Part shown: positions 46,098-57,751 of the stretch, piece by piece
Position numbering within the stretch: the stretch's first letter is position 1
How the letters are laid out: each line of letters starts with the position of its first letter
Source of the DNA: Antrihabitans cavernicola
Lineage (GTDB): Bacteria; Actinomycetota; Actinomycetes; Mycobacteriales; Mycobacteriaceae
Direction of reading: 5' to 3'
DNA length: 64,000 nucleotides
Assembly: GCF_008297975.1 (NCBI RefSeq)
Contig: NZ_VLNY01000007.1
Location: 186,001-250,000, forward strand
Program-made: the position numbers and the translations under genes
Notes under the pieces: model-generated
The model's input: the letters and a program-made list of their open reading frames with translations, nothing else
Database searches by the model: none
What the model was told of the DNA's origin: nothing

Positions 46098-47069
46098 TTA
46101 CAGCCGACGGCGCTGGCGAGCGATGTCCGCGAGCACGACGCCGGCAGCAACGGAGGCATTGAGCGACTCCACCGAGCCTGCCATCGGAACGCTCACGATG
46201 CTGTCGCACGTCTCGCGCACCAGGCGGGACAGGCCCTTGCCTTCGGACCCGACGACCACGCACACGGGACCGCTACCGTCGTAATCGTCGAGGGTGGTGT
46301 CACCGTCGGCATCGAGGCCGATGATCTGTACTCCCTTGTCGGCCCAATCCTTCAGCGTTCGAGTCAGGTTGGTGGCACGCGCGACGGGCAGTCGAGCCGC
46401 TGCACCCGCACTGGTCCGCCAAGCGACAGCCGTAACGCTCGCGCTGCGACGCTGAGGAATCACCACACCGTGGCCACCGAACGCGGCGACCGAACGGACG
46501 ACGGCACCGAGGTTGCGCGGATCGGTGATGTTGTCCAGCGCGACCAGCAGTGCCGGTTCCGCGGCGGTCCGCGCTCCGGAGAGCAGGTCGTCGGGATGGG
46601 CATAGCGGTACGGCGGGACCTGCAGCGCCACACCCTGATGCAACCCGTTGGCGCTCATCCGGTCGAGGTCGGTGCGCGGCACCTCGAGGATGGCGATACC
46701 CGAATCTGCTGCGCGCTGAATGCTTTCCGTCAGCCGCTCGTCGCTCTCGGTGCCGACCGCGACGTAGAGCGCCGTCGCGGGCACACCCGCACGCAAGCAC
46801 TCGACGACAGGATTGCGGCCGAGCACGTTCTCCGGCCCGTCGTCGTTCTTGCGACCTGCCGGACGCCCACCGCGCTGGCCACCCGTCGTCTTGGCTTTCG
46901 CTTCAGCACGGGCCCGCTTCGCGGCAGGGTGGTAGCTGCGATCCTTGGCGGCCGGGGTTGCACCACGAGGCTCGAGACCGCGGCGACGTTGGCCGCCGGA
47001 CCCGACGACCTGCCCCTTCTTGCTGCCGCCCTTACGAATTGCTCCGCGCCGACTCGAATTGCCTGCCAT
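46098..47069 (-). CDS. rlmB: 23S rRNA 2'-O-methyltransferase RlmB (SpoU family)
   Basis: SPOUT (TrmH/SpoU) methyltransferase of 323 residues. The N-terminal ~80 residues are basic and low in complexity (Arg/Lys/Gly), then a substrate-binding domain from [16 protein letters not shown], and the knotted catalytic part with [38 protein letters not shown] and [23 protein letters not shown] 47069 overlaps the cysS stop (ATGA). Corresponds to Rv3579c. Confidence 0.92.
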   Translation of the reverse strand: MAGNSSRRGAIRKGGSKKGQVVGSGGQRRRGLEPRGATPAAKDRSYHPAAKRARAEAKAKTTGGQRGGRPAGRKNDDGPENVLGRNPVVECLRAGVPATALYVAVGTESDERLTESIQRAADSGIAILEVPRTDLDRMSANGLHQGVALQVPPYRYAHPDDLLSGARTAAEPALLVALDNITDPRNLGAVVRSVAAFGGHGVVIPQRRSASVTAVAWRTSAGAAARLPVARATNLTRTLKDWADKGVQIIGLDADGDTTLDDYDGSGPVCVVVGSEGKGLSRLVRETCDSIVSVPMAGSVESLNASVAAGVVLADIARQRRRL

Positions 47070-48460
47070 CAGTTCCCTGTCTTCAGAGACCACTCAGGTC
47101 CGTTTGCTGTGTCCGTAATCTCGACACCCGCCTCTGCCAAGCGATCCCGAACCTCATCGGCTACAGCCCAGTTCTTGTCCGCGCGCGCCTGCTGCCGCCG
47201 CTGCAGTTCTGCCTTCACCAGCACATCGAGTGCAGCGTTGGCGTCGGTCGAATCCTGTTTCGACTCCCACTGGGGATCCAGCGGATCGACGCCGAGGATT
47301 CCCAGCATCGCGCGCACGCTGCCCGCGATTTCGGCCGCCGCCGCCACGTCACCCGCATCGAGCGCCTTGTTGCCCTCGGTGACCGCACCGTGAATTGCCG
47401 CAAGCGCCTTGGGAACTGCCAGATCGTCGTCGAGTGCCTGCGCGAATTCGTCCGACCATTTCCCGACAGGAACGTCACCGGCGCGATCGCGGGTCTTGAG
47501 CACGAACGCTTCGATGCTGCGATACGACTTCGCTGCGACTTCCAAAGCGTTGTCCGAATACTCGAGCATCGACCGGTAGTGCGCGCTACCCAGGTAATAG
47601 CGAAGTTCCTGTGCCCGAACATTTTTCAGGACGTTCGGAATCGAGAGAACGTTACCGAGCGACTTGGACATCTTCTCGCCGCCCATGGTCACCCAGCCGT
47701 TGTGCAGCCAGTAGCGCGCGAACGGATCGCCCGAGCACTTGGCCTGCGCGATTTCGTTCTCGTGGTGCGGGAACACCAGATCCAAACCACCGCAATGGAT
47801 GTCGAACTCGGGTCCCAGATAGGTCTCGGCCATCGCGGAGCACTCGAGGTGCCAACCCGGTCGGCCAGGTCCCCACGGCGTCGGCCAGAACGGCTCGCCT
47901 GGCTTGGCCGCTTTCCACAGGGTGAAGTCGCGGGCGTCCCGCTTCCCTTCGCCCGCACTCTCGCCTTGGTGCACGTCGTCGAGCCGGTGCCCGGACAGAT
48001 GTCCGTAGTCCGCATAGCTCAGCACATCGAAGTAGACGTTGCCCTCGGACGCGTACGCGTGACCGTTGTCGATCAGCCGGTTCATCATCGCGATCATCTG
48101 CGTGATGTGGCCGGTTGCCCGCGGCTCCACCGACGGCGGCAGCACACCGAGTTGGCAGTACGCGCGGTCGAAGGCACGCTCGTACGTGGTCGCCCACTCC
48201 CACCAGGGCCTGCCCGCCTCGGCGGCCTTGGTCAGAATCTTGTCTTCGATGTCGGTGACATTGCGAACGAACGCAACGTCGTAATCGTGGGCGAGCAGCC
48301 ACCGGCGCAGCACATCGAATGCGATGCCGCTGCGCACATGGCCGATATGCGGTTCGCCCTGAACCGTTGCCCCACACAGATACACCGAAGCATGGCCGGG
48401 GACCAGCGGCGTGAAGTCACGCAGGGTCCGCGTCTCGGTGTCGAAAAGGCGCAGGGTCAC
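47069..48460 (-). CDS. cysS: Cysteinyl-tRNA synthetase
   Basis: Class I aminoacyl-tRNA synthetase of 463 residues. HIGH motif [10 protein letters not shown] near residue 35, zinc ligand Cys in [25 protein letters not shown] and the KMSKS loop [14 protein letters not shown] 48460 is the expected start ([16 protein letters not shown]), 11 bases after ispF. Same cluster order as Rv3580c. Confidence 0.95.
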   Translation of the reverse strand: MTLRLFDTETRTLRDFTPLVPGHASVYLCGATVQGEPHIGHVRSGIAFDVLRRWLLAHDYDVAFVRNVTDIEDKILTKAAEAGRPWWEWATTYERAFDRAYCQLGVLPPSVEPRATGHITQMIAMMNRLIDNGHAYASEGNVYFDVLSYADYGHLSGHRLDDVHQGESAGEGKRDARDFTLWKAAKPGEPFWPTPWGPGRPGWHLECSAMAETYLGPEFDIHCGGLDLVFPHHENEIAQAKCSGDPFARYWLHNGWVTMGGEKMSKSLGNVLSIPNVLKNVRAQELRYYLGSAHYRSMLEYSDNALEVAAKSYRSIEAFVLKTRDRAGDVPVGKWSDEFAQALDDDLAVPKALAAIHGAVTEGNKALDAGDVAAAAEIAGSVRAMLGILGVDPLDPQWESKQDSTDANAALDVLVKAELQRRQQARADKNWAVADEVRDRLAEAGVEITDTANGPEWSLKTGN

Positions 48461-48471
48461 GACGTGCGATC

Positions 48472-48948
48472 CTACCTGGACGTTTCCGACGAGCTGACCA
48501 AAGCGGTGGCGATCGCGGCGATCCCTTCGCCGCGGCCGGTGAGCCCGAGTCCATCGGTGGTGGTGGCCGACACCGATACCGGTGCACCCACCAAACCGGA
48601 CAGCACGTCCTGCGACTCGGCTCGTCGCGGTCCGATCTTCGGCCTGTTGCCGATCACCTGCACCGCGGCGTTGCCGACTGCAAACCCGTTCTCGTCGAGC
48701 AGGCGGCGCACCTCGGTCAGCATCGCCGCGCCGCTCACGCCGTCCCATTCCGGTCGTCCGGTCCCGAACACCGAACCAAGGTCGCCGAGTCCGGCAGCGG
48801 ACAGCAGCGCGTCGCACAGCGCATGAACGGCCACATCACCGTCGGAGTGCCCCTCGCAGCCGTCGGCGTCCTCGAACAACAGCCCGGCGATCCAGCACGG
48901 CCTGCCGACCTCGATCGGATGGACGTCGCTGCCGATTCCGACGCGCAT
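48472..48948 (-). CDS. ispF: 2-C-methyl-D-erythritol 2,4-cyclodiphosphate synthase IspF
   Basis: IspF of 158 residues, MEP isoprenoid pathway. Metal ligands D8, H10 (SDVH) and H42 (VAVHAL) are present, with GHSDGD and the C-terminal [15 protein letters not shown]. Starts one base after the ispD stop and is followed by cysS; they form one operon with rlmB. Confidence 0.95.
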   Translation of the reverse strand: MRVGIGSDVHPIEVGRPCWIAGLLFEDADGCEGHSDGDVAVHALCDALLSAAGLGDLGSVFGTGRPEWDGVSGAAMLTEVRRLLDENGFAVGNAAVQVIGNRPKIGPRRAESQDVLSGLVGAPVSVSATTTDGLGLTGRGEGIAAIATALVSSSETSR

Positions 48949-48949
48949 G

Positions 48950-49636
48950 TCAGCCTTCCTCGCGTGCCAGCGCGTTCGCCAGCGTGAGATCCAGTGGGGT
49001 GGTGATCTTGAATGCCAGCGGGTCGCCGACGATAGTGGCTACCTGCTCGCCGAGTCGCTCGACAAGTCCCGCGTCATCGGTAGCAAGATCGCCTTCGACG
49101 ACGCCGTCGTAGGCGCGTCGCAGCACGTCTGCGGCAAAGCCCTGTGGCGTCTGGATGGCACGCAGATCGGCACGTGCGGGAGTCCCGGTGACCCGACCCG
49201 CAGAATCGACCGACTTGATGGTGTCGGTGACAGGCAGCGCGGGGACGACGCCCGATCGACCATTGCGTAGTTCGGAGACGACGCGAGCGATCAAGGCGGG
49301 CGGCGTCAGGGCACGCGCCGCATCGTGGACGAGGTAGAGATCAGCATCGGGAGCCGCGTCGATACCGGCTCGCACCGAATCGAGACGCTCGGCACCACCG
49401 ACGATCACCTGAACTCCGTCGGGCAACAGCGTCGCGGCCAACTCGACCAACTCCGCCGGCACAACGACGACGACGCGGTGGACGGCACCCGATGCGAGCA
49501 AACCGTCGACCGCTCGGCGAATCATGGGAATGCCCGCTACAGGAACGAACGCCTTGGGGGTCGATTCACCCAGGCGGACGCCCCTACCGGCAGCCGGAAC
49601 CAGCGCAACAACAAATTCGGTTGCTGCGCTGCTCAC
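48950..49636 (-). CDS. ispD: MEP cytidylyltransferase IspD
   Basis: Nucleotidyltransferase of 228 residues that makes CDP-methylerythritol. CTP site [21 protein letters not shown], then [14 protein letters not shown] and [17 protein letters not shown] start at 49636, 33 bases after carD, probably co-transcribed with it. Equivalent to Rv3582c. Confidence 0.94.
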   Translation of the reverse strand: MSSAATEFVVALVPAAGRGVRLGESTPKAFVPVAGIPMIRRAVDGLLASGAVHRVVVVVPAELVELAATLLPDGVQVIVGGAERLDSVRAGIDAAPDADLYLVHDAARALTPPALIARVVSELRNGRSGVVPALPVTDTIKSVDSAGRVTGTPARADLRAIQTPQGFAADVLRRAYDGVVEGDLATDDAGLVERLGEQVATIVGDPLAFKITTPLDLTLANALAREEG

Positions 49637-49669
49637 GACATGAACCTGTCCGTACCAGCCCTGCGGGGA

Positions 49670-50188
<519 letters not shown>

Positions 50189-50433
50189 TTAACACGCGCC
50201 GGAACCGGGCCGCGATCAACGGTGCAGGTCAGGGGCATTGCCGCCTGATTCAAGGGGTTGACAGGACGCAAGATACATGCATCGAGCTGGGCCGAAACGT
50301 GTTCCGCGACACGTCTTGTTGGCCGCATTCGTACCTGTTCCGTGAACCCAGGCGCTTACGCTTCACGCGTGACTACTACTCTGCCTAGTTGAGAGTGCTG
50401 TCATCTATCGCTGAAGACTCGATGGAGGAACCC

Positions 50434-51102
50434 GTGACTGTTTTTGGAGCGACAGATCGTCGAGTCGTCGTCGCTGTAGCGCTTGCCGCCGGCGCAGCGC
50501 TGGCACTGGCCGGCTGCGGCGCAGGACAGATCTCGCAGACGGCGCTGCAGGTGCCGGCCGTCAATGGCAATCAGGCAAACGTCGGGTCGATCGCGCTGCG
50601 CAATGTGCATGTGCTGTACCCCGATTCGCAGGAATACACGAACAAGAAGGGTGGCAAGGCAGCACTCGCGTTCGTCGCTGCCAACAACAGCGCCTCCCTG
50701 CCGGATCAGATCCTGAAGATCACCACGGACAACGCGACGGTGACCATCACCCCCCAGAACCGCACCGAGGTTCCTGGCGGCGGCGTACTGGTCGCGAACA
50801 CCAACAAATCCGACGCTCCGACCGACCAACTGCAGTCCGCCGACGACCCCGAGGCCGATCCCGTCTTGGTGGAACTGACCGACCTGAAGCAGGACGTGAG
50901 CCCGGGGCTCACCGTGCCGATCACCTTCTCGTTCAAGCGGGCCGGCGACGTCACGGTTTCGGTGCCGGTCGACGCGGGTGACGCCGCGCGCCATTCGTCG
51001 GACAAGTCGAAGTCCGACTCCGAGGCCGCACCGACCCATGGCGGCTACACCGAGGCCGGAAACACGCCAGGCGGCGAAAGCACGCCGGAAGGCGGCAACT
51101 GA
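50434..51102 (+). CDS. lpqE: LpqE-like lipoprotein
   Basis: Lipoprotein of 222 residues, divergent from carD as Rv3584 is in M. tuberculosis. Signal peptide with lipobox LAGC (Cys 28). The body (NVGSIALRNVHVLYP to VPITFSFKRAGDVTVSVPV) is a single beta-sandwich-like domain that could be a copper chaperone-like PCu(A)C relative. The tail is hydrophilic (SSDKSKSDSE, TPGGESTPEGGN). GTG 50434 has GGAGG at a normal spacing; upstream Met codons lack one. Confidence 0.86.
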   Translation: MTVFGATDRRVVVAVALAAGAALALAGCGAGQISQTALQVPAVNGNQANVGSIALRNVHVLYPDSQEYTNKKGGKAALAFVAANNSASLPDQILKITTDNATVTITPQNRTEVPGGGVLVANTNKSDAPTDQLQSADDPEADPVLVELTDLKQDVSPGLTVPITFSFKRAGDVTVSVPVDAGDAARHSSDKSKSDSEAAPTHGGYTEAGNTPGGESTPEGGN

Positions 51103-51224
51103 CCGCTCGACGAACACTTGCTCGACCCCGTGCCCGCAGCATCTCCATCTGCTGCGGGCACAGTCGTTTCTCCGCACATCGGATCGATCAGGAATCGAGA
51201 AGCGCCTACACCGCAGGCGCGGCT

Positions 51225-51240
51225 AGCGTGAATTCACGCT
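51225..51240. promoter_or_regulatory. Perfect 16-bp palindrome upstream of uvrA-like gene
   Basis: AGCGTGAATTCACGCT is self-complementary over all 16 bases. It lies 34 bases before the ATG at 51274, a normal operator position. No regulator gene with a matching site is next to it. Confidence 0.6.
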
Positions 51241-51273
51241 CGGCCCATGGCAAAGATGGAGGCATGTAAGCGC

Positions 51274-53655
51274 ATGGCCACGAAGAAGACCACTCAGGCG
51301 TCCGACCCGCACATCGCCGATACTCACGATCTGATCCGGGTGCAGGGCGCACGCGAGAACAACCTCAAAGACGTCAGCGTCGAGATCCCGAAGCGTCGCC
51401 TGACCGCCTTCACGGGCGTGTCGGGATCAGGCAAGAGCTCCTTGGTGTTCGCGACCATCGCCGCAGAATCGCAGCGCATGATCAACGAGACGTACAGCGC
51501 CTTTCTGCAGGGCTTCATGCCGAACCTTGCCCGCCCGGAAGTCGACTATCTGGACGGCCTGACAACGGCGATCATCGTCGACCAGGAACGAATGGGTTCG
51601 AATCCGCGCTCCACCGTCGGCACGGCAACCGACGCGAATGCGATGCTTCGGATCCTCTTCAGCCGGATCGGCACACCGCACATCGGGTCCCCCCAGGCGT
51701 TCTCGTTCAACGTACCGACCATCACCGCGAGCGGGGTAGCGAGCCGCGAGCGGTCCGGCAGGACCGAGAAGAACGTCGTGCGCAACACGGTCTATCTCGG
51801 CGGCATGTGCCCGCGCTGCGAAGGCACCGGCGCGGTCAGCGACTTCGATCTGACGGCGTTGTACGACGAGGAGAAATCGCTCAGCGAGGGCGCGCTGACG
51901 GTCCCCGGCTACAGCATGGACGGCTGGTACGGCCGCATCTTCTCCGGTTTCGGCTTCGACATGGACAAGCCGATCAAGAAGTACACCAAGAAAGAGCTCA
52001 ACGATCTGCTCTACAAGGAGCCGACCAAGATCAAGGTCGAGGGCATCAACCTCACCTACGAGGGCGTGATCCCGAAGATCCAGAAGTCGATGCTGTCCAA
52101 GGATGTCGAGGCGATGCAGCCGCACATCCGGGCCTTCGTGGAACGGGTCATCACCTTCCAGACCTGCCCCGAGTGCAAGGGCACGCGGCTCGCCGAGCAC
52201 GCGCTGGCGTCGAAGATCAAGGGCCGCAACATCGCCGACCTCTGTGCGATGCAGATCAGCGATCTTGCTGATTGGGTGCGGGCTTTGAAAGAACCCTCCG
52301 TGGCTCCGTTGGTCAAGGGCTTGCAGCACCTGCTCGACTCGTTCGCCGACATCGGCCTCGGCTACCTCTCGCTGGACCGCCCTGCGGGCACCTTGTCCGG
52401 CGGTGAAGCGCAGCGCACCAAGATGATTCGGCACCTAGGTTCGTCGCTGACCGATGTGACCTACGTGTTCGACGAGCCGACCATCGGACTGCACCCGCAC
52501 GACATCGCACGGATGAACGAGTTGCTGCTCCAACTGCGCGACAAGGGCAACACGGTGTTGGTCGTCGAGCACAAGCCGGAAGCGATAGCCATCGCGGACC
52601 ACGTCGTCGACCTCGGTCCCGGCGCAGGCACCGAAGGTGGCGAGATCGTATTCGAGGGCACGGTCGCCGAGTTGCGCAAGAGCAAGACCCTCACCGGACG
52701 CCACCTCGACGACCGCACCACGGTCAAGGACGAGGTACGCACCGCGACAGAGGTACTCGAGATCCGCGGCGCAACCGATCACAATCTGCAGAAGGTCGAC
52801 GTCGACATCCCGCTCGGCGTGCTGTGCGTCGTCACGGGAGTCGCAGGTTCCGGCAAGAGCTCGCTGATCCACGGTTCGGTGTCACCGCTCGACGACGTCG
52901 TCACGATCGACCAGGGCGCGATCCGCGGCTCGCGGCGCAGTAACCCCGCCACCTACACCGGCCTGCTCGAGCCGATCCGCAAGGCTTTCGCGAAGGAAAA
53001 CGGGGTCAAGCCGGCTCTGTTCAGTTCCAACTCCGAAGGTGCCTGCCCCAGTTGCAAGGGTGCCGGCGTCATCTACACCGAACTCGGCGTCATGGCGACC
53101 GTCGAATCACCGTGCGAGGAATGCGAAGGCAAGCGATTCCAGGCGGCCGTCCTGGAGTACAAGCTGGCCGGAAAGAACATCGCTGAAGTGCTCGCGATGT
53201 CGATGGCACAGGCGGAGCAGTTTTTCCTCAATGACGCGAAAATTCCTGCGGCGCACAAGATTCTGGAGCGCCTCTCCGACGTCGGGCTCGGCTATCTGAG
53301 CCTCGGCCAGCCGCTGACCACACTGTCCGGCGGTGAACGGCAGCGAATCAAGCTGGCGAATCAGATGGGCGACAAGGGCAACATCTACGTTCTCGACGAG
53401 CCGACAACCGGCCTGCATCTCGCGGACGTGGAGAACCTGCTCGGCCTGCTCGATCGGTTGGTCGATCGTGGAAAGTCGGTGATCGTCATCGAGCATCACC
53501 AGGCGGTCATGGCCCATGCCGACTGGATCATCGATCTCGGACCGGGCGCCGGGCACGATGGCGGCAAGGTGGTTTTCGAAGGCACGCCTGCCGAACTGAT
53601 CGCCAACAAGAAGACCCTCACCGGCAAGCATCTTGCGGCGTACGTCGGAGCCTGA
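51274..53655 (+). CDS. UvrA-like ABC ATPase (short UvrA paralogue)
   Basis: UvrA paralogue of 793 residues, against about 950 for canonical UvrA. Two ABC modules are complete: Walker [10 protein letters not shown] at 48-56 and GVAGSGKSS in the second; signatures LSGGEAQR and LSGGERQR; Walker [12 protein letters not shown] and [11 protein letters not shown]. Zinc-finger pairs [16 protein letters not shown] and CPSCKGAG...CEECEGKR. Shorter length suggests a reduced UvrB-interaction/insertion region, as in UvrA2-type proteins tied to drug or DNA-adduct tolerance. Start could be 51247 or 51274 (GGAGG 11 bases before). Inserted between lpqE and radA. Confidence 0.9.
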   Translation: MATKKTTQASDPHIADTHDLIRVQGARENNLKDVSVEIPKRRLTAFTGVSGSGKSSLVFATIAAESQRMINETYSAFLQGFMPNLARPEVDYLDGLTTAIIVDQERMGSNPRSTVGTATDANAMLRILFSRIGTPHIGSPQAFSFNVPTITASGVASRERSGRTEKNVVRNTVYLGGMCPRCEGTGAVSDFDLTALYDEEKSLSEGALTVPGYSMDGWYGRIFSGFGFDMDKPIKKYTKKELNDLLYKEPTKIKVEGINLTYEGVIPKIQKSMLSKDVEAMQPHIRAFVERVITFQTCPECKGTRLAEHALASKIKGRNIADLCAMQISDLADWVRALKEPSVAPLVKGLQHLLDSFADIGLGYLSLDRPAGTLSGGEAQRTKMIRHLGSSLTDVTYVFDEPTIGLHPHDIARMNELLLQLRDKGNTVLVVEHKPEAIAIADHVVDLGPGAGTEGGEIVFEGTVAELRKSKTLTGRHLDDRTTVKDEVRTATEVLEIRGATDHNLQKVDVDIPLGVLCVVTGVAGSGKSSLIHGSVSPLDDVVTIDQGAIRGSRRSNPATYTGLLEPIRKAFAKENGVKPALFSSNSEGACPSCKGAGVIYTELGVMATVESPCEECEGKRFQAAVLEYKLAGKNIAEVLAMSMAQAEQFFLNDAKIPAAHKILERLSDVGLGYLSLGQPLTTLSGGERQRIKLANQMGDKGNIYVLDEPTTGLHLADVENLLGLLDRLVDRGKSVIVIEHHQAVMAHADWIIDLGPGAGHDGGKVVFEGTPAELIANKKTLTGKHLAAYVGA

Positions 53656-53694
53656 CGCGCCGAGTTTGTCGTAGCCTGCGAATAGGGTGCTGGT

Positions 53695-55080
53695 GTGGTC
53701 AAACTGAAGTCGAGCTATCGCTGCTCGTCGTGTCATCACGAGATGGCGAAGTGGGTTGGGAAGTGTCCCGATTGCGGCGCATGGGGATCGGTGGACGAGG
53801 CTCCCATGTTGGCAGCCGCGCAGGTCAAGGGCGGTGGGCAGCGGGCGGCGATGCTCCCGTCGACACCGGCCACTCCGATCACTCAGGTCGACGGACATGC
53901 CACGCATGCCAACCCCACCGGTGTTCCCGAACTCGACCGTGTGCTCGGCGGCGGATTGGTGCCGGGATCGGTGGTGCTGCTCGCAGGCGAGCCGGGCGTC
54001 GGCAAGTCGACGCTGTTGCTGGAGGTAGTGCATCAGTGGGCTCGCCGTTCGGAATCCGATCGTTCGCTCTACGTCACCGGTGAGGAATCGGCGGGCCAGG
54101 TTCGGCTGCGCGCCGATCGCACCGGTGCCGTGCACGAACGCGTGTACCTGGCTGCCGAATCCGACCTCGCGACGGTGCTGGGGCACGTCGAACAGGTGCG
54201 GCCGACCTTGCTTGTCGTCGACTCCGTCCAAACCATGTCCGCAACCGACGTCGACGGTGTGGTCGGCGGTGTCACGCAGGTCCGTGCGATCACGACCGCG
54301 CTGACGTCGCTGGCCAAGGCCAGCGGCATCGCGGTTCTGCTGGTCGGGCACGTCACGAAGGAGGGTGCCGTCGCGGGTCCGCGGACACTGGAACATCTGG
54401 TGGATGTCGTTCTGCATTTCGAAGGCGACCGGCACAGCACCCTGCGAATGGTGCGCGGCGTGAAGAACCGATTCGGCGCATCCGACGAGGTCGGCTGTTT
54501 CGAGCTGCAAGAAGACGGCATCGAAGGGATAGCGGATCCGTCCGGGCTGTTTCTGCAGCATCGTTACGAGTCGGTTCCCGGCACGGCGGTCACCGTCACG
54601 ATGGATGGCAAGCGACCGCTGCTCGGTGAAGTGCAGGCACTGCTCACCGTGTCTCACATGCCGACACCGCGACGTGCCGTCAGCGGGCTCGACTACAACC
54701 GCGTTGCCATGGTCCTCGCCGTCCTCGAAAGTCGCTGCGGTATCACGGTAGGCAAGTTCGAGGTCTATGCCGCAACGGTCGGCGGGATGCGCATGACCGA
54801 CCCGTCCGCCGACCTGGCTCTGGCCATCGCCATCGCCTCGGCACGCGACGATCGGGCGTTGCCCACCGGCATGGTCGCAATCGGCGAGGTGGGGTTGGCA
54901 GGCGAGGTTCGACGCGTCGGCGGCATCACCCGCAGGCTTGCCGAGGCACAGCGACTCGGCTTCACCCGTGCTGTCGTTCCACCGAAGTCGGGAACTCCTC
55001 CGCCGGGGATCAAGGTGACCGAGGTGTCCAACGTGAGCGATGCCTTGCGGGCGATGGCCCGGCCTGCGATCGTGCGCTGA
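53695..55080 (+). CDS. radA: DNA repair protein RadA
   Basis: RadA/Sms of 461 residues, a recombination-linked helicase-like ATPase. N-terminal zinc finger C10, C13, C24, C27 ([17 protein letters not shown]), Walker [12 protein letters not shown], the RadA-specific KNRFG loop in [12 protein letters not shown], and a C-terminal Lon-protease-like domain with [15 protein letters not shown] and [20 protein letters not shown] start. disA follows, as in M. tuberculosis (Rv3585-Rv3586). Confidence 0.95.
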   Translation: MVKLKSSYRCSSCHHEMAKWVGKCPDCGAWGSVDEAPMLAAAQVKGGGQRAAMLPSTPATPITQVDGHATHANPTGVPELDRVLGGGLVPGSVVLLAGEPGVGKSTLLLEVVHQWARRSESDRSLYVTGEESAGQVRLRADRTGAVHERVYLAAESDLATVLGHVEQVRPTLLVVDSVQTMSATDVDGVVGGVTQVRAITTALTSLAKASGIAVLLVGHVTKEGAVAGPRTLEHLVDVVLHFEGDRHSTLRMVRGVKNRFGASDEVGCFELQEDGIEGIADPSGLFLQHRYESVPGTAVTVTMDGKRPLLGEVQALLTVSHMPTPRRAVSGLDYNRVAMVLAVLESRCGITVGKFEVYAATVGGMRMTDPSADLALAIAIASARDDRALPTGMVAIGEVGLAGEVRRVGGITRRLAEAQRLGFTRAVVPPKSGTPPPGIKVTEVSNVSDALRAMARPAIVR

Positions 55081-55167
55081 CGCCAGAATTGTCCGATTGC
55101 AGCCGGTGTCGGCATCGGTGGGTAACCTGATACCGCAAACGCGGAATCGGCGAGAGATGAGGGTGGG

Positions 55168-56283
55168 ATGGACGACGCTGTCGCGCTGGATCATTCCGAC
55201 CCCGATTACGATCCACCCGGCGCGCTCCGCGATGCCATTGCCCGCCTGGCACCGGGGACCGAGCTGCGCGAGGGACTCGAACGAATTCTGCGCGGTCGCA
55301 CCGGCGGACTGATCGTGCTCGGTTACGACGACACCGTCGAGGCGATCTGCGACGGCGGCTTCGAACTCGATGTGGCCTATGCACCGACCCGCCTCCGCGA
55401 GTTGTCGAAAATGGATGGCGCCGTTGTGCTTTCGACCGACGGCAAGCGAATCTTGCGCGCCAACGTGCAGCTGGTGGCAGATCCGACCATCCCCACCGTC
55501 GAATCCGGAACCCGCCACCGCGCCGCCGAACGCACTGCCGTGCAGACCGGTTTCCCCGTCGTGTCCGTGAGCCAGTCGATGAGCATCGTCAGCGTGTATG
55601 TCGCCGGTTTGCGCCATGTCATCGCGAGCTCGCCGACCATTCTGTCGCGCGCCAACCAGGCGGTGGCGACCCTGGAACGCTACAAAGCCCGCCTCGACGA
55701 CGTCACCCGGCAGCTCTCTGTGGTGGAGATCGAAGACACGGTCACGCTGCGAGAGGCGTTGACTGCGGTTCAGCGGCTGGAAATGGTGCGGCGCATCTCG
55801 ACCGAGATCGAGCAGGACGTACTGGAGTTGGGAACGGACGGTCGTCAGTTGGTGCTGCAACTGGAGGAACTGGTCGGCGACAACGACGGCGCCCGCAGGC
55901 TGCTGGTGCGCGACTACCTGGAAGGCTCGGCCGCGCCTAGCGCCGAGACCGTGGACCGCGCACTGGAGTTGGTCGACGAACTGTCCGGCGCCGACCTCCT
56001 CGACTTGACCACGCTCGCCGACGTGCTGGGGTATCCGCCGACGATCGAAGCGATGGATACCCCGATGAGCCCGCGCGGCTACCGGGTGCTCGCCAGGATT
56101 CCCCGCCTGCAGCCGCAGCAGATCGACAACCTGGTGGACTCGTTCGGGACCCTGCAGGGTTTGCTAGCCGCAACATCGGCCGACCTGCAGATCGTGGACG
56201 GTATCGGCGACACCTGGGCGCGCCACATCCGAGAAGGCCTGTCCCGCTTGGCAGAAGCGAGTATCACGGGACCGTTCGACTAG
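55168..56283 (+). CDS. disA: Diadenylate cyclase DisA
   Basis: DNA-integrity scanning protein of 371 residues that makes c-di-AMP. The DAC domain carries the catalytic DGA at 83-85 (KMDGAVVLS) and RHR at 116-118 (GTRHRAAER). A central helical spine and a C-terminal helix-hairpin-helix DNA-binding domain ([24 protein letters not shown]) follow. ATG start has AGGGTGGG upstream. Its end overlaps the convergent HAD gene. Confidence 0.95.
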   Translation: MDDAVALDHSDPDYDPPGALRDAIARLAPGTELREGLERILRGRTGGLIVLGYDDTVEAICDGGFELDVAYAPTRLRELSKMDGAVVLSTDGKRILRANVQLVADPTIPTVESGTRHRAAERTAVQTGFPVVSVSQSMSIVSVYVAGLRHVIASSPTILSRANQAVATLERYKARLDDVTRQLSVVEIEDTVTLREALTAVQRLEMVRRISTEIEQDVLELGTDGRQLVLQLEELVGDNDGARRLLVRDYLEGSAAPSAETVDRALELVDELSGADLLDLTTLADVLGYPPTIEAMDTPMSPRGYRVLARIPRLQPQQIDNLVDSFGTLQGLLAATSADLQIVDGIGDTWARHIREGLSRLAEASITGPFD

Positions 56284-56948
56284 CGCGCCACCGCGGCGAG
56301 CAATGCGTTCGGCCGTTCCGCGATCGGCAACGGCTGCACCAGCGCGAAGTCGCAGCCGACCGCTGTTGCACCACCGTCGGCCTCGGCGCTGTCGCCGACC
56401 ATCAATGCGTCCGCGGCCAGCACACCGAGCCGGTCGAGTGCGATGCGAAAGATCTGCGGGTCCGGCTTGACCGCGCCGACTTCGAAGGACAACACGAACT
56501 CGTCGACGTAGCCGTCCCACCCTCGATCGCGGAACGCCGGGCGGATATCGAACGCGATGTTGCTGACCACCGCAATTCGAATACCCTCGCCCGCAAGCGT
56601 TTTCAGTACCTCACCCGTGTCCGGGTAGGGCGACCACTCCCCCGGATCGGACAGTCGTCGATAGAGACCCTCGGCTTGCGCGACACTGGAGACACCGGAC
56701 CGGCTCAGCATCTCCAGATATGCACGACGATGCAGCGCTGGGTCGAGATCTCGGTTGTCCCAGGCATATTGGCTGTCCGGATCGAGTTCCACGGACTGCC
56801 CAGTCGGTGCCGTCATCCTTCTCAGCAGCTCGGCAAGCTGATGGAAGTCGAGCGGACAACCGGCGTCGTCGGTCAGCCCGTCGAGCCAGGTTTCGTTCTC
56901 TTCCAGCCGGAACAGAGTCCCGGAGAAGTCGAAGAGAACTGCGGACAC
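56280..56948 (-). CDS. HAD-superfamily hydrolase
   Basis: HAD hydrolase of 222 residues. Motif I is LFDFSGTLF, motif [10 protein letters not shown], motif III around [18 protein letters not shown], and motif [19 protein letters not shown]. Probable phosphatase for a small molecule. Motif I reads DFSGT: the second acidic residue of DxDGT, which donates a proton in phosphatases, is replaced by Ser, which is compatible with a dehalogenase-like or altered enzyme. GTG start overlaps the upstream stop by one base. Confidence 0.84.
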   Translation of the reverse strand: MSAVLFDFSGTLFRLEENETWLDGLTDDAGCPLDFHQLAELLRRMTAPTGQSVELDPDSQYAWDNRDLDPALHRRAYLEMLSRSGVSSVAQAEGLYRRLSDPGEWSPYPDTGEVLKTLAGEGIRIAVVSNIAFDIRPAFRDRGWDGYVDEFVLSFEVGAVKPDPQIFRIALDRLGVLAADALMVGDSAEADGGATAVGCDFALVQPLPIAERPNALLAAVAR

Positions 56949-57676
56949 TAGGCGATGTTGAACGGTTCGGGTGCGCTGCGAAGCGCGCCGAGCTGGGCAA
57001 CCACGGTGTAGGCGCCGGGCGGCACCGGTGTGCGCTCGCCCGCGCAATCGGGCGCCGAATTGGTGCCGGACCATTTGACCGTGAACGCGGCCTGCTGGCC
57101 AGGGGCAAGCGTCCTCATGTCGGGGGTGGCGTTCGGGTAGCAGTCCGCGTTGGACCACAGCCGCTGCGAGCCGTCCAGCGAGTACACCAGCGCCTGCTGC
57201 AGACCTGCGCCGAGGTCACGGGCGCACGCCGCGGTGGAGATGTTGGTGATGACGATGCCGAAGACCGGTTCCTGACCCGCCTGATACGTGGGCTGCTCGA
57301 CGGTGGCCTTCAGGGCCAACGACTGATCGGGACACTGGCCGGGCGGGACAGCGGGAGCTCCGGAAGCCGGTGTCGTCGGTGCGCCCGAGCCGCTTTCGGT
57401 CGCCGACGTGGAATCGCCGCTGGTCGATTCAGCCGCACTGGAGCCGCTGGGTTCGCTCGTCGAACTTGCCTTGGAACTGCCCGATGCCGCCGCCGTGGAG
57501 GTCGCGGAGAGCGAGGAACTCGACGCTGCAGCGGTGGTGTCCGACGAGTCGCCGCCGCCGCGCAGTGATGTGACGATCCAGATCAACACCAGCAGGGCGA
57601 CCAAGCCGACACCGATGGCCAGCGCTCGACGACGCCAATAGATTTCCGGAGGCAGCGGTCCGTTCGGTTCCAGCAC
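56948..57676 (-). CDS. Membrane-anchored protein (Rv3587c-like)
   Basis: Protein of 242 residues: short cytoplasmic start LEPNGPLPPEIYWRRR, one membrane helix (ALAIGVGLVALLVLIWIVTSL), a Ser/Thr/Ala-rich linker from about 40 to 110, and a beta-rich outer domain with two pairs of cysteines (PGQCPDQ, TAACARD, NADCYPN, PDCAGER). It matches the position of Rv3587c next to canB. Likely envelope protein with disulfide-stabilised domain. GTG start. Confidence 0.82.
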   Translation of the reverse strand: MLEPNGPLPPEIYWRRRALAIGVGLVALLVLIWIVTSLRGGGDSSDTTAAASSSSLSATSTAAASGSSKASSTSEPSGSSAAESTSGDSTSATESGSGAPTTPASGAPAVPPGQCPDQSLALKATVEQPTYQAGQEPVFGIVITNISTAACARDLGAGLQQALVYSLDGSQRLWSNADCYPNATPDMRTLAPGQQAAFTVKWSGTNSAPDCAGERTPVPPGAYTVVAQLGALRSAPEPFNIA

Positions 57677-57751
57677 GCATCCACGGTATGTGTACGCGCG
57701 CTACCGGTGGCTGACCAGCGTCGGCGTGTCGGCGGGGAACCGCGTCACACC

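Noticed and set aside
53107-55860. Minus-strand open frame of 917 codons across uvrA-like, radA and disA
   Set aside because: It lies opposite three well-supported genes, is rich in His/Arg/Gln as expected for an antisense frame of GC-rich codons, and has no family motif.
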